NCBI RefSeq assembly: GCF_916715725.1
Contig: NZ_CAKAPD010000012.1
Location: 1 to 64,000, forward strand
Length of the DNA: 64,000 nt
Origin: an uncultured Rothia sp.
GTDB lineage: Bacteria; Actinomycetota; Actinomycetes; Actinomycetales; Micrococcaceae
Direction of reading: 5' to 3'
Numbering within the stretch: the first letter of the stretch is position 1; each line of letters begins with the position of its first letter. The notes beneath the pieces were generated by a model. It did not search any database, was not told the origin of the DNA, and saw nothing but the letters and a program-made list of their open reading frames with translations. The translations under genes were made by a program, and so were the position numbers. Positions 51,591 through 60,831 of the stretch are shown here, piece by piece.

Positions 51591-53810
51591 CTACTCGTCG
51601 TCGCCGCCCTCAACGACCGGTGCCAGCGAGAGCTTGCCGCGATCATCAATCTTGGTGATCTCCACCTGGACCTTCTGGCCCACGGAGACAACGTCCTCAG
51701 CGTCAACAACGCGCTTGCCACCGTTGAGCTTACGCATCTCGGAGATGTGCAGCAGGCCGTCCTTACCGGGGGTCAGGGAGATGAAGGCACCGAAGTCGGT
51801 CACCTTCACCACGGTACCCAGGTAGCGTTCGCCGACCTCGGGAACCTGCGGGTTAGCGATAGCGTTCACTGCCGAACGTGCAGCCTCGGCGGAGGGGCCG
51901 TCAGCTGCACCGATGTACACGGTGCCGTCGTCCTCAATGGAGATGTCTGCGCCGGTGTCTTCCTGAATCTGGTTGATCATCTTACCCTTGGGGCCGATGA
52001 CCTCACCGATCTTGGCGACCGGGATCTTCACGGAAATAATGCGCGGTGCGAACTCGCTCATCTCGTCCGGTGCGTCAATGGCGCTGACGAGCACCTCGAG
52101 GATGTGCAGGCGAGCCTCACGTGCCTGGGTCAGTGCGCCAGCGAGTACGGATGCGGGGATGCCGTCGAGCTTGGTGTCCAGCTGGATAGCGGTCACGAAC
52201 TCGGAGGTACCGGCAACCTTGAAGTCCATGTCGCCCAGTGCGTCTTCCGCACCGAGGATGTCGGTCAGGGCTGCGTAGCGGGTCTCGCCGTCAACCTCGT
52301 CAGAGACCAGGCCCATTGCGATACCTGCAACGGGTGCGCGCAGCGGCACACCTGCGTTCAGCAGGGACAGGGTCGATGCACAGACCGAACCCATGGAGGT
52401 CGAGCCGTTGGAGCCCAGAGCCTCAGAGACCTGACGGATTGCGTAGGGGAACTCTTCGCGGGAGGGCAGCACCGGGGTGATTGCGCGTTCTGCGAGTGCA
52501 CCGTGGCCGATTTCGCGGCGCTTGGGCGAACCCACGCGGCCGGTCTCACCGGTGGAGTACGGCGGGAAGTTGTAGTGGTGGATGTAGCGCTTGGACTTGA
52601 CCGGGTGCAGGGAGTCCAGCTGCTGCTCCATCTTGAGCATGTTCAGGGTGGTGATACCCATGATCTGGGTTTCGCCGCGCTCGAAGAGAGCGGAACCGTG
52701 AACGCGGGGCAGGATTTCAACCTCAGCGGTGAGCTGGCGGATGTCGGTCAGGCCGCGGCCGTCGATACGAACCTGCTCGGTGAGGATGCGCTGGCGAACC
52801 ACGTGCTTGGTCAGTGCCGCGAATGCCACGGAGACCTCGTTGGAGCGCTCTTCGAATTCCTTACCTTCGCCGGTGAGAGCTTCCATGAGCTCTTCCTGCA
52901 GCTCAGCTGCTGCGGCTTCGCGCTCCTGCTTGCCAGCGATGGAGTACACCTCTGCCAGGCGGTCTGCTGCGAATGCCTCAACTGCTGCATCGACGTCCTC
53001 GCCGTGGCCACCGAAGAAGGGCAGCTCCAGGGCGGGCTTGCCTGCGCGAGCCACCAGGTCAGCCTGTGCCTTGCACAGTGCTGCGATGAAGGGCTTAGCA
53101 GCTTCCAGACCCTCTGCGACGATCTCTTCGGTGGGGGCGGTCTGGCCGTCTTCCTTGATGAGCTTCCAGGAGTTGTCGGTTGCTTCTGCCTCAACCATCA
53201 TGATGGCGACGTCTTCGGTACCGTCAGCCTTGGTGACGATACGACCGGCAACAGCCATGTCGAACACAGCGTTTTCCAGCTGGGAGTACTTGGGGAAGCA
53301 GACCCACTGGCCGTCGATCAGTGCCATGCGCACGCCACCGATGGGGCCGTTGAACGGCGCACCGGACAGGGAGGTCGATGCGGATGCAGCGTTGATTGCG
53401 AAGGTGTTGTAGATTTCGTCCGGCTCGTAGGTCAGGACGGTCACAACGACCTGAACTTCGTTGCGGATGCCCTTGGTGAAGGCGGGGCGCAGCGGGCGGT
53501 CAATCAGGCGGGCTGCCAGGATTGCCTCGGTGCTGGGGCGGCCTTCGCGGCGGAAGTACGATGCGGGGATCTTGCCGCCTGCGTACATGCGCTCTTCCAC
53601 GTCCACGGTCAGCGGGAAGAAGTCGAAGCCCTCACGGGGAGACTTGCCGATTGCGGTTGCGGAGAGCAGGGTGGTCTCGTCATCGATGGTGACGAGGACG
53701 GAGCCAGCTGCCTGCTTTGCAAGGCGGCCGGTTTCAAAGCGCACGTGGCGCTTACCGTGAATGCCGTTGTCGATTTCGACTTCGGCAAACTTGATTTCGG
53801 GACCTTCCAC
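51591..53810 (-). CDS. pnp: Polyribonucleotide nucleotidyltransferase
   Basis: 739 residues. Phosphorolytic 3'-5' exoribonuclease. Two RNase PH domains (about 10-230 and 340-560), the FFGGHGEDVDAAVEAF linker, a KH domain (VIGPKGKMINQIQEDTGADISIED) and a C-terminal S1 domain (GTVVKVTDFGAFISLTPGKDGLLHIS). The start is GTG with AGAAGGAACC just before it. It follows rpsO, the standard order. Confidence 0.97.
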   Translation of the reverse strand: MEGPEIKFAEVEIDNGIHGKRHVRFETGRLAKQAAGSVLVTIDDETTLLSATAIGKSPREGFDFFPLTVDVEERMYAGGKIPASYFRREGRPSTEAILAARLIDRPLRPAFTKGIRNEVQVVVTVLTYEPDEIYNTFAINAASASTSLSGAPFNGPIGGVRMALIDGQWVCFPKYSQLENAVFDMAVAGRIVTKADGTEDVAIMMVEAEATDNSWKLIKEDGQTAPTEEIVAEGLEAAKPFIAALCKAQADLVARAGKPALELPFFGGHGEDVDAAVEAFAADRLAEVYSIAGKQEREAAAAELQEELMEALTGEGKEFEERSNEVSVAFAALTKHVVRQRILTEQVRIDGRGLTDIRQLTAEVEILPRVHGSALFERGETQIMGITTLNMLKMEQQLDSLHPVKSKRYIHHYNFPPYSTGETGRVGSPKRREIGHGALAERAITPVLPSREEFPYAIRQVSEALGSNGSTSMGSVCASTLSLLNAGVPLRAPVAGIAMGLVSDEVDGETRYAALTDILGAEDALGDMDFKVAGTSEFVTAIQLDTKLDGIPASVLAGALTQAREARLHILEVLVSAIDAPDEMSEFAPRIISVKIPVAKIGEVIGPKGKMINQIQEDTGADISIEDDGTVYIGAADGPSAEAARSAVNAIANPQVPEVGERYLGTVVKVTDFGAFISLTPGKDGLLHISEMRKLNGGKRVVDAEDVVSVGQKVQVEITKIDDRGKLSLAPVVEGGDDE

Positions 53811-54193
53811 GGTTCCTTCTTTCTTCTTGGTAGGCCGTACGGCGCACGAGTCGGCCTTCGATAGGAAACCACGGCACCTCTCCCCTACTTATGCCCGACT
53901 TTTATCGGGGAGGTTGTGGGGTGGTGTTGTTCCGTAATTCGCTACCGAGGACCGCGGCGTGTGTGCCGGTACGGCCCGTGTTCTTTCTTTCAGGTGGGAC
54001 GGCATCTTCTCACGTTGCCTAGCTTTGAGTTCCAGGGGAATCTAGCCAGCGGAAGATGCGCCCCTCAACGCGGCAGTACGGACGCGCTGGCGCTACCCGC
54101 CTCCGAAATGGAGGGCTGGTAGTGCTGACAGCACGTCCGCACACACCGCCTAAAGGCGATTAATCACCACAAAAGCGTCAAGACGCTCCTGTT
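53811..54193. other. rpsO-pnp intergenic region
   Basis: 383 bp with no supported gene. It contains the rpsO terminator hairpin (54174-54187) and the leader of pnp; no clear promoter was picked. Confidence 0.5.
54174..54187 (-). terminator. Terminator of rpsO
   Basis: AGCGTC/GACGCT stem with a 2-base nominal loop, followed on the minus strand by TTTTG, 7 bases after the rpsO stop. The stem is short, so read-through to pnp is likely. Confidence 0.5.
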
Positions 54194-54463
54194 TTATCGG
54201 CGCAGGCCCAGGCGCTCGATCAGCGAACGGTAACGCTCGATGTCGACGCTCTTCAGGTAGCCGAGCATGTTGCGGCGACGACCAACGAGGATCATCAGGC
54301 CACGACGGGAGTGGTGATCGTGCTTGTGGAACTTCAGGTGCTCGGTCAGGTCGGCGATACGACGAGACAGAACTGCAATCTGAACCTCGGGCGAACCGGT
54401 GTCGCCCTCGTGGGTTGCGTATTCCTTGATGATTGCCTGCTTGACAGCGGGATCCAGTGCCAC
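54194..54463 (-). CDS. rpsO: Ribosomal protein uS15
   Basis: 89-residue 30S protein that binds 16S rRNA with the core LSRRIADLTEHLKFHKHDHHSRRGLMILVGRRR. The start is GTG (MALDPAVKQ). Length is exact for the family. It precedes pnp. Confidence 0.98.
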   Translation of the reverse strand: MALDPAVKQAIIKEYATHEGDTGSPEVQIAVLSRRIADLTEHLKFHKHDHHSRRGLMILVGRRRNMLGYLKSVDIERYRSLIERLGLRR

Positions 54464-54626
54464 TTTTTAACTCCTAGAGTTAGTACCGCATACGTCCCGT
54501 ACGGACGGTTGCCGCCGGGTGGTGGGCTTACGCCCTGTAATACACGTCGTCTACTGCGGACTGCAGACGCGTTCTTCCCATTCTACGCTACCGGGGCGCT
54601 TTCGCGGAAGGGTGAGCAGAAGCCCT

Positions 54627-54657
54627 GCGGCAGGTAGCTCATCACACTACCTTCCGC
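54627..54657 (-). terminator. Hairpin after the permease gene
   Basis: Interrupted stem GCGG.AGGTAG / CTACCT.CCGC, with a 9-base loop, 90 bases downstream of the permease stop. It could also belong to the rpsO leader. Confidence 0.35.
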
Positions 54658-54746
54658 CGGGCTTCACAGCCGGCTTCTCACATCGGTTTCTTACACCAGG
54701 TTTTCACACCAGCTCTACATTTATTCGGTATTCATGCTTCTGCTCC

Positions 54747-56162
54747 CTATGCTTCTGCTACTTCAGCGCGAGCGCGCACCACCACGAGGCGGTAGTAGCC
54801 CAGCAGGAACAGGCACCAGATCGCGCCCATGACCAGCGCCAGCTGGGTGTCGGCAAAGCAGCCGAAGAGCACCACGATAAAAATCATGAACGCCAATGCC
54901 AGGTAGCTCAGCCACAGGGGCTGGCGTACCGGCTGCGCCTCAGTATCGGCGCCGCTGCGCTTGAACGCGATGTGCGCCAGCAGGATCATGACCCACACGA
55001 ACACGGTCGCGAAGGTTGCCAAGGAGGCAACCACCTCGAAGGCGTTCTCGAAGAGCACATTCACGATCACGCCGACCGCCATGACCAGCACCATGATGAG
55101 GGTGGTCATCCAGGGCGCACCGTTCTTGGTGACCTTCGCGAAGGAAACCGGTGCCAGGTTCTGCTTCGCCAGGCCGTACATCATGCGGCCGGCACCGTAC
55201 ACGTCCGCGTTCAGCGCAGAAATTGCGGCGGTAATGATGACCACGTTCAGAATCGAAGCGGCAGCCGGAATACCCAGGCCCTCAAAAATCTGCACGAACG
55301 GCGAGTTCGCCTTCGAGACCGAGTACCAGGGGTACAGGGACATGATGACCGACAGAGTCAGAATGTAGAAGATGAGGATGCGGAACGGAACCGTGCGAAT
55401 CGCCTTGGGGATTGAGGTGCACGGGTCCTTCGCCTCACCGGCGGCAATACCGATGTTCTCAATACCGCCGAAGGCAAACATCACCACGGTAAAGCAGGCG
55501 AGGAAGCCGGTAAATCCGTTCGCGAAGAAGCCTCCTTCAAGAGCCCAGAGGTTCGTGACGGAGGGCGCCACGGAGTCGTGTGCCTGCACGCCCACGAAGA
55601 GCAGAATTACGCCGCCAACGATCATGGCGATAATGGCGCTGACCTTCACGAGGGTGAACCAGAATTCGGTCTCGCCGAATGCCTTGACCTTCGCTAGGTT
55701 AATGGCGAGCAGAATCAGCAGGACGGAGACGATCCAAATCCAGGAGGGGCTGTTCGGGAACCAGAACTTCATGTACACGGCGAAAGCGGTGACGTCCGCG
55801 ATGGCGACCAGCGCCATTTCCAGGGCGTAGGTCCAGCCGGTCACGAAGCCCGCCCAGCGTCCAAGGTAGCGGGTCGCGTATTCAGAGAACGCGCCGGAAA
55901 CCGGGTGCGCCAGGGCGAGTTCGCCCATTGCGCGCATCACCATGAACACTGCCGCGCCGCCAATAACGTAGGCAAGCAGCACGGAGGGGCCCGCCAGCTG
56001 AATGGCGGATGCCGAGCCGTAGAACAGGCCGGTGCCGATGGCGGAGCCGAGGGCGATGAACATAATGTGGCGCAGGGAGAGTCCACGCGCTAGCTGCGGG
56101 CTCTCAGAGGCAGCTGCCGCTACTCCCTGCTGTACCGGGGATGAGTCCGGGGTGATATTCAT
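54747..56162 (-). CDS. APC-superfamily amino-acid permease
   Basis: 471 residues with 12 predicted membrane helices. N-terminal motif GLSLRHIMFIALGSAIGTGLFYGSASAIQ and the AGP-rich TM1-TM2 region place it in the AAT family of amino acid:proton symporters. Substrate (for example proline, aromatic or basic amino acids) cannot be read by eye. Two residues in the TM1 helix break (GSAIGTGLF) are typical of substrate-binding loops. It has no clear operon partner. Confidence 0.88.
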   Translation of the reverse strand: MNITPDSSPVQQGVAAAASESPQLARGLSLRHIMFIALGSAIGTGLFYGSASAIQLAGPSVLLAYVIGGAAVFMVMRAMGELALAHPVSGAFSEYATRYLGRWAGFVTGWTYALEMALVAIADVTAFAVYMKFWFPNSPSWIWIVSVLLILLAINLAKVKAFGETEFWFTLVKVSAIIAMIVGGVILLFVGVQAHDSVAPSVTNLWALEGGFFANGFTGFLACFTVVMFAFGGIENIGIAAGEAKDPCTSIPKAIRTVPFRILIFYILTLSVIMSLYPWYSVSKANSPFVQIFEGLGIPAAASILNVVIITAAISALNADVYGAGRMMYGLAKQNLAPVSFAKVTKNGAPWMTTLIMVLVMAVGVIVNVLFENAFEVVASLATFATVFVWVMILLAHIAFKRSGADTEAQPVRQPLWLSYLALAFMIFIVVLFGCFADTQLALVMGAIWCLFLLGYYRLVVVRARAEVAEA

Positions 56163-56364
56163 CTTCTTCTTTTCCTTTACCTCGTGGGGTGTACCCGCCG
56201 GTGGCGGGGAAACTTATCGGGTGGTGCCGCAGTTCAGCAGGTGGCTGAGAGCGGTACCGGTTGATTCACTCCCCATCGAGTGATGGGGCGTTACGCGGAA
56301 GGTGTTGCCTTCGCGCGTCGCCCCGGCGTACCCCCACCCGGTCGGTACGGCGGGAGGGAATACA

Positions 56365-56404
56365 AAAGACGGCGGGAAGGCAACGTTGCCTTTCCGCCGT
56401 CTTT
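56365..56404. terminator. 40-bp near-perfect palindrome terminator
   Basis: Two 20-base arms with one mismatch and no spacer, ending in AAA/TTT. It terminates the small membrane protein gene (stop at 56415). Confidence 0.85.
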
Positions 56405-56414
56405 GATGCAAAGA

Positions 56415-56717
56415 CTACTTCTGTCGCTTACGTCCAATGACGATAGAGCACAGAGCGGTTGCAGCAGTCACGGTGTAGACTGCAGGCCACGCGCCAAGCT
56501 TCTTGGCGAGCGGATGAGCGGCGCCGAACGCGCCGAGGTAGACAGCGGTAAGGAAGGTGGCACGGCCTGCGCCAGCCTTACGCTTCCAATTCTTGTAAGC
56601 CACGGCACCGCACAGTGCCAGGACAGCGCCACCGAGCGGGCGGATGCCGGTGCTAGATGCAACCTTGTAGCCACCGAGCAGACCGGTGACGGAGGCGAGA
56701 GTCGGGCAGAACTTCAC
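56415..56717 (-). CDS. Small membrane protein, unknown
   Basis: 100 residues, unrecognised. Several short hydrophobic stretches separated by glycines and a basic middle (KNWKRKAGAGRATF); C-terminus basic (IGRKRQK). The GTG at 56717 is preceded by GAGGAG at 6-base spacing, so I prefer it to the ATG at 56753. Isolated between the permease and mtnN with its own terminator. Confidence 0.65.
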   Translation of the reverse strand: MKFCPTLASVTGLLGGYKVASSTGIRPLGGAVLALCGAVAYKNWKRKAGAGRATFLTAVYLGAFGAAHPLAKKLGAWPAVYTVTAATALCSIVIGRKRQK

Positions 56718-56963
56718 GACGTACTCCTCTGTGAGATCGGATAGTTTCCTCATTCATAGTACTCCACGACACACAGAATGTATATTCACCGCGGTTAATA
56801 TTTCTGCAGTTCGCGCGGTTCAGGGGTATAACCGGGCGCAGAGACCGGTACAAAAAGACCGGGGCGTAAACCCATCGGTTCACGCCCCGGCACTTCCTCC
56901 GGCACTTTAAACGGCGGGCTCAGATTCGCATCCCGCCGCAGTCTTGCCGCGTGTTCTAGAGGT

Positions 56964-57857
56964 TTAGAGAGCCAGCTCCAGCGCCTCCAGCTGCGCCTCG
57001 GTCCACAGCTCAGCGGCCAGCTGCAGAGCGTAACGAGCCGAACGGGGAGCCACCACATCCACGGAGAGGTGGAAGTCCTGGTCAGCCTCCGGGCCGCACA
57101 AATCAGACACGCAACGCACACCGATAAACGGAATCTCGTAGTTGTGGCAGACCTGCGCAATAGCGGTGGTCTCCATGTCGGTGCTGATGGCGCCCTCGAA
57201 CGCCTCGCGGGTGTCCTTCACGTTGTGAGCGGTCACGAAGGAGTTACCCGCCAGCATCTGGCCGCGGCGCACCTCCCACGGGCTCTCAGCCTGCTCACGC
57301 ACCGGCTCCAGTGCAGCGAGCGCATGCTCCAGAGCGTCCTGCCACTCATCCGCCTGACCGTCGTAGCTTTCGGGCATGCCCGGAACCTGGCCGCGCGCGT
57401 AACCGAACGCGGTCGCGTCGGCGTCAGTGTAGGTGTAGTTCTCGCCAATCAGCACGTCGCCCACGTTAATGCCGCGAGCCAAACCGCCGGCGGTACCTGC
57501 GCTAATGACGCCCAGGCAGTTCGAGGAATAGCTGATCGCCTCGGTGACGGCGCTCGCCGCGTTCACCAGACCAATCTTGGAGCGGACCAGAAGTAGCGGA
57601 ACCTGGTCCTCGCCCACCTGCAGGTAGCGCGGGTGGAATACTGCGGCGCCCTCGGTGAAGGACGGCTGTAGCTCCTCGGTCACTTTCAGGAAGGGCGCGA
57701 GCTCCTCGTCCATAGCCACCTGAATGATGATGGCGTTGGACATGCCGTCCATCAGCTCAAACATGCTGTTGAATGCCTCAGCCGGATCGAAAGCGTTCGG
57801 GTCAAAGTCCACCGGGTTGAAGGCGGATGCGAAAGCGTCAGGGATCTGTGCGCTCAT
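56964..57857 (-). CDS. mtnN: MTA/SAH nucleosidase (Pfs)
   Basis: 297 residues. Removes adenine from methylthioadenosine and S-adenosylhomocysteine; its product S-ribosylhomocysteine is the LuxS substrate. Motifs: GVISAGTAGGLARGINVGDVLIGE, TDMETTAIAQ with the catalytic Glu, and FIGVRCVSDLCGPE with the catalytic Asp. It is about 65 residues longer than E. coli Pfs at the N-terminus, which is rich in Phe/Asp/Asn/Pro. The ATG overlaps the luxS stop (TAATG), so translation is coupled. Confidence 0.92.
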   Translation of the reverse strand: MSAQIPDAFASAFNPVDFDPNAFDPAEAFNSMFELMDGMSNAIIIQVAMDEELAPFLKVTEELQPSFTEGAAVFHPRYLQVGEDQVPLLLVRSKIGLVNAASAVTEAISYSSNCLGVISAGTAGGLARGINVGDVLIGENYTYTDADATAFGYARGQVPGMPESYDGQADEWQDALEHALAALEPVREQAESPWEVRRGQMLAGNSFVTAHNVKDTREAFEGAISTDMETTAIAQVCHNYEIPFIGVRCVSDLCGPEADQDFHLSVDVVAPRSARYALQLAAELWTEAQLEALELAL

Positions 57858-58315
57858 TACGCCATCACCTGCGCCCACTCATCGCGTGCCGCGAGGAACT
57901 CGCGAGCCGCAGCCTGCGCACCTTCGAGGGTGTGGTTGGCGCCCCAACCGCACTGCACCTCGTTCGCTGCCGGAACCTCGGTTGCATTGAGGATATCGTT
58001 GAGGGTTGCTTCCAGGATAGGGAAGAACTCCTCAGGCTCCAGGCCCAGGGTCAGCGCGTAGAAACCGGTCTGGCAGCCCATCGGGGAGAAGTCAATCAGA
58101 CGGTCGGTGTGGTTGCGCATGTGCTCGGCGCTCAGGTGCTCGATGGAGTGCACGGTCGGCATTTCCAGGTGCGCGGTGTTCGGCTGGGTGAAGCGGATAT
58201 CGTACTTGATGAGGGTGTCGCCACCGGGCAGGACCTTGCGGTCTGCGATACGCACGTAGGGTGCTGCTACGGCGCGGTGGTCGAGGTTGAAGGATTCGAC
58301 GTTCATTTTTTCCAT
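57857..58315 (-). CDS. luxS: S-ribosylhomocysteine lyase LuxS
   Basis: 152 residues. Splits S-ribosylhomocysteine into homocysteine and DPD, precursor of the AI-2 signal. Metal ligands in HSIEH (56-60) and Cys122 (EVQCGWGANH); catalytic Cys81 in GCQTGF and Glu59 in HSIEH. An AGAGAAG site lies upstream of the ATG. Together with the coupled mtnN the SAM-recycling pair is complete. Confidence 0.96.
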   Translation of the reverse strand: MEKMNVESFNLDHRAVAAPYVRIADRKVLPGGDTLIKYDIRFTQPNTAHLEMPTVHSIEHLSAEHMRNHTDRLIDFSPMGCQTGFYALTLGLEPEEFFPILEATLNDILNATEVPAANEVQCGWGANHTLEGAQAAAREFLAARDEWAQVMA

Positions 58316-58496
58316 GACTCTATCTTCTCTTAAAACGGGGACGACTAAAACAGGGGTGCCTCACGGAAGGCGCAGGACATCAAGGCGTGCAGCGCAGAAC
58401 GTCAAGGCGTGCGCGGGGCACGAGGTTTCGTCGGAAGGCGCGGGCGGTCAGGTGCGAAGAAGGTGCCCGCTTTTGCGCATCCGGTCGGGTACGCAA

Positions 58497-58537
58497 AAGC
58501 CCCGGCGGCAGATCCGAAAATCTTACCGTCGGGGCTT
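58497..58537 (-). terminator. Terminator of ribF
   Basis: AAGCCCCG/CGGGGCTT stem with a 25-base loop that can pair further; on the minus strand TTTTG follows. It lies 44 bases after ribF. Confidence 0.75.
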
Positions 58538-58580
58538 CAAAGCCGTTAAAGGCAAAAGCTATGAGCGCAGGATGTTGCTC

Positions 58581-59597
58581 TTAGAAGTGGGGATGCTTCA
58601 CTTCCGCCTGCACCGGGCACTCCGGCGGGCAGTAGTTCTTCGCGTCCTCAGCCAGCACCTCGCGGGTCTGCACCACGTCATCGTTAATCTGCTCGATCAG
58701 CGCCTCAACACCGGTGTACGCCACCATGGGGCGCAGACGCTTCACGAACTCAATCAGCACACGCTGACCGTACAGGTTGAAATCCTCCACGCGCTCTTCC
58801 GGGCGGTCAATCACGTGCGCCTCAACCTGGCGGTGCTCAATACCGTCAAAGGTCGGGTTCGTACCCACCGAAATAGCGGAGGGGTGACGGTTACCGGATT
58901 CGTCCACCAGCCAGCCGGCGTACACGCCGTCGGCGGGAATCAGGCCGCGCGCCTCAAGCTCAAGATTCGCGGTCGGGAAGCCCAACTCGCGGCCGCGCGC
59001 CAGACCGTGTACGACCTCACCAGCCATCATGTGGTGGCGGCCCAGTAGCTCGGTTGCCGCGGGCATATCGCCCTCCAGCAACAGCTGGCGGATGCGGGTC
59101 GAGGAGCAGCGGGTGTTCTCATCCACCATCAAATCCTCAACGACAACCACCTCAAAGCCGTATTTCTCCCCCAGCTCACGCATGGTGTTCAGGTCGCCGG
59201 AGTTGTTCTTACCAAAGCGCACGTCGTCACCGATGACCACGAAACGCGCGTTCAGCGCATCCACAAAGGTGGACTTCACGAACTCCTCGGGGGTCTGCGC
59301 AGCGAACTCCAGGTTATAGTTCAGCAGCAGGTAGTCGTTCAGACCCAGCAGGCACATGAAGTAGCGGCGCGAACCCTGACCCATAATGTCGTGGTGGGCC
59401 GCCTCGGGACGGTGCACCTGCATCGGGTGCGGGTCAAAAGAGACCGCGATAGAGCTCAAACCGTGCTCTTCAGCAAGGGAGACCACGCGCGAAATCACGC
59501 GGGCATGTCCACGGTGCACGCCGTCAAAATTGCCGATGGTCACGACCGAGGGGCCGTAGCCGGCGGGGACCTCGCTCAAAGCGGTGTAGAGGGTCAC
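58581..59597 (-). CDS. ribF: Bifunctional riboflavin kinase/FAD synthetase
   Basis: 338 residues. Converts riboflavin to FMN and FAD. N-terminal FAD synthetase domain (GNFDGVHRGH nucleotidyltransferase motif, CSSTRIRQLL) and C-terminal riboflavin kinase (GRELGFPTANLE, HVIDRPEERVEDFNLYGQRV). The C-terminal tail ends with CPPECPVQAEVKHPHF, beyond the usual kinase end. It lies between luxS and truB, near the rbfA/infB cluster, the common order. Confidence 0.95.
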   Translation of the reverse strand: MTLYTALSEVPAGYGPSVVTIGNFDGVHRGHARVISRVVSLAEEHGLSSIAVSFDPHPMQVHRPEAAHHDIMGQGSRRYFMCLLGLNDYLLLNYNLEFAAQTPEEFVKSTFVDALNARFVVIGDDVRFGKNNSGDLNTMRELGEKYGFEVVVVEDLMVDENTRCSSTRIRQLLLEGDMPAATELLGRHHMMAGEVVHGLARGRELGFPTANLELEARGLIPADGVYAGWLVDESGNRHPSAISVGTNPTFDGIEHRQVEAHVIDRPEERVEDFNLYGQRVLIEFVKRLRPMVAYTGVEALIEQINDDVVQTREVLAEDAKNYCPPECPVQAEVKHPHF

Positions 59598-59809
59598 GGG
59601 CTCTCCTGAAAAAGATAAATGTACCTAACCATCCTAGACCACAGGCGGCAGGATGCAGAATTCAAAACGGGAATCAACAGGGAATGGAACGGCGCCCCTC
59701 GCAGGCGGTGCCTTCTCCCCTACCTTTGCGGATGCGGCGGGGTATCTGGCACGCAACTGTGCAGCCTCCGCACCTGGAAAATCCATGCGCAGCACCCGCC
59801 CAGAAGAAA

Positions 59810-59852
59810 GCCCGGGCAGGCACCCCACCGTGCGGCAGGAACCTTCCCGGGC
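59810..59852 (-). terminator. Terminator of the DUF4345 gene
   Basis: GCCCGGG/CCCGGGC arms around a 29-base loop, followed by TTTCTTCT on the minus strand, 8 bases after the stop. The rest of 59598-59859 holds no supported gene. Confidence 0.7.
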
Positions 59853-59859
59853 GTTACGA

Positions 59860-60612
59860 CTACTTACGAGCCTGGTTACGAGAAGCCTTCAGCATCTCCT
59901 CGCGAATCTTATTGGACTTGTTAATCCAGCTGTACCACACCAGCAGGCACGGAGGAATCACAAGCTCAGTCACCATCAGCACGATCAGCGACCAGTGCGG
60001 GGTGCCGAAGAACGCCCACGACAGGATACGGCCCACACCGCCCAGGAAAACCACCAGGCAGGAGAACGCGAGCATGTTCACCCACTTGAACTTCACGGCA
60101 ATGAACACGAAGGACAGGCCCACGCCCACATAGGTTGCCGCGAAGAACACGTAGTTCGACTGCACCGAGGGGTTCGCAAAGTCCTGAGGCGCATCCGGGA
60201 TGACGCGGATACCGCCCAGAACCTGCCACACACCGTACGCAATCATGAACAGACCGTACAGCGCCACCGCCGCGCGGAACGCTGCACGGTTCTGAGGCTT
60301 AGCCGCCTCCTCAAGGCTCTTGGGGCGGGCAAACGCCTCGCGGGTTGCCTTCTTCTCAGCCTTCTTATCGGCCTTCTGCGACGCCTTATCGCCGGACGCC
60401 GGTGCGGCTACACGAACACCCTCGGGTGCCTTCGCCGCAGAAATGGGCTCAGCACTCTTAGCACCGGCAGTCTTCGCGGCACCGCCCTGAGTAGCAGCTC
60501 CGGTCGCAGCAGCCCCGGTTACGGTAGCTTCAGCCTGTGCAGACTCCACGCGGGGTACCGGCGCGGTACGAGGCTCACTCGCCTTCTTAGCGGAGCTCTG
60601 GTTCTCGCTCAT
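59860..60612 (-). CDS. DUF4345-type membrane protein
   Basis: 250 residues. An Ala/Lys-rich low-complexity tail (about 1-110), then four membrane helices: AVALYGLFMIAYGVWQVLG, YVFFAATYVGVGLSFVFI, NMLAFSCLVVFLGGVGRILS and VLMVTELVIPPCLLVWYSW. The helix pattern is that of DUF4345; function unknown. The ATG at 60612 follows AAGGAGAGAAG; the ORF reaches 60648. It is between ribF and truB. Confidence 0.75.
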   Translation of the reverse strand: MSENQSSAKKASEPRTAPVPRVESAQAEATVTGAAATGAATQGGAAKTAGAKSAEPISAAKAPEGVRVAAPASGDKASQKADKKAEKKATREAFARPKSLEEAAKPQNRAAFRAAVALYGLFMIAYGVWQVLGGIRVIPDAPQDFANPSVQSNYVFFAATYVGVGLSFVFIAVKFKWVNMLAFSCLVVFLGGVGRILSWAFFGTPHWSLIVLMVTELVIPPCLLVWYSWINKSNKIREEMLKASRNQARK

Positions 60613-60696
60613 CTTCTCTCCTTCAGCAGGGCCGGGCGGCACCCGCACGAGTAGTCATGTGTGTTCAGGGATGTTTACGTTAGCGTGTTGAATGAA

Positions 60697-60726
60697 TAGG
60701 GCGCACGTTCGGTAGGGCGCACGTTC
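60697..60726. repeat. Two-copy direct repeat, 16-bp period
   Basis: A 14-base unit TAGGGCGCACGTTC occurs at 60697-60710 and 60713-60726 between truB and the DUF4345 gene. Confidence 0.75.
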
Positions 60727-60831
60727 AATATGCGCTGAATCAATCAGGATTGAAGGATTCAGTTTTGGGCAAATCAGCTTTGGGTAGGCGCAAACACCGA
60801 ACCCTCTTCGCCCATCATAAGCCTTCAACGC

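Noticed and set aside
51747..53864. 705-codon plus-strand frame opposite pnp
   Set aside because: Cys- and His-rich shadow of pnp; pnp has complete motifs on the minus strand.
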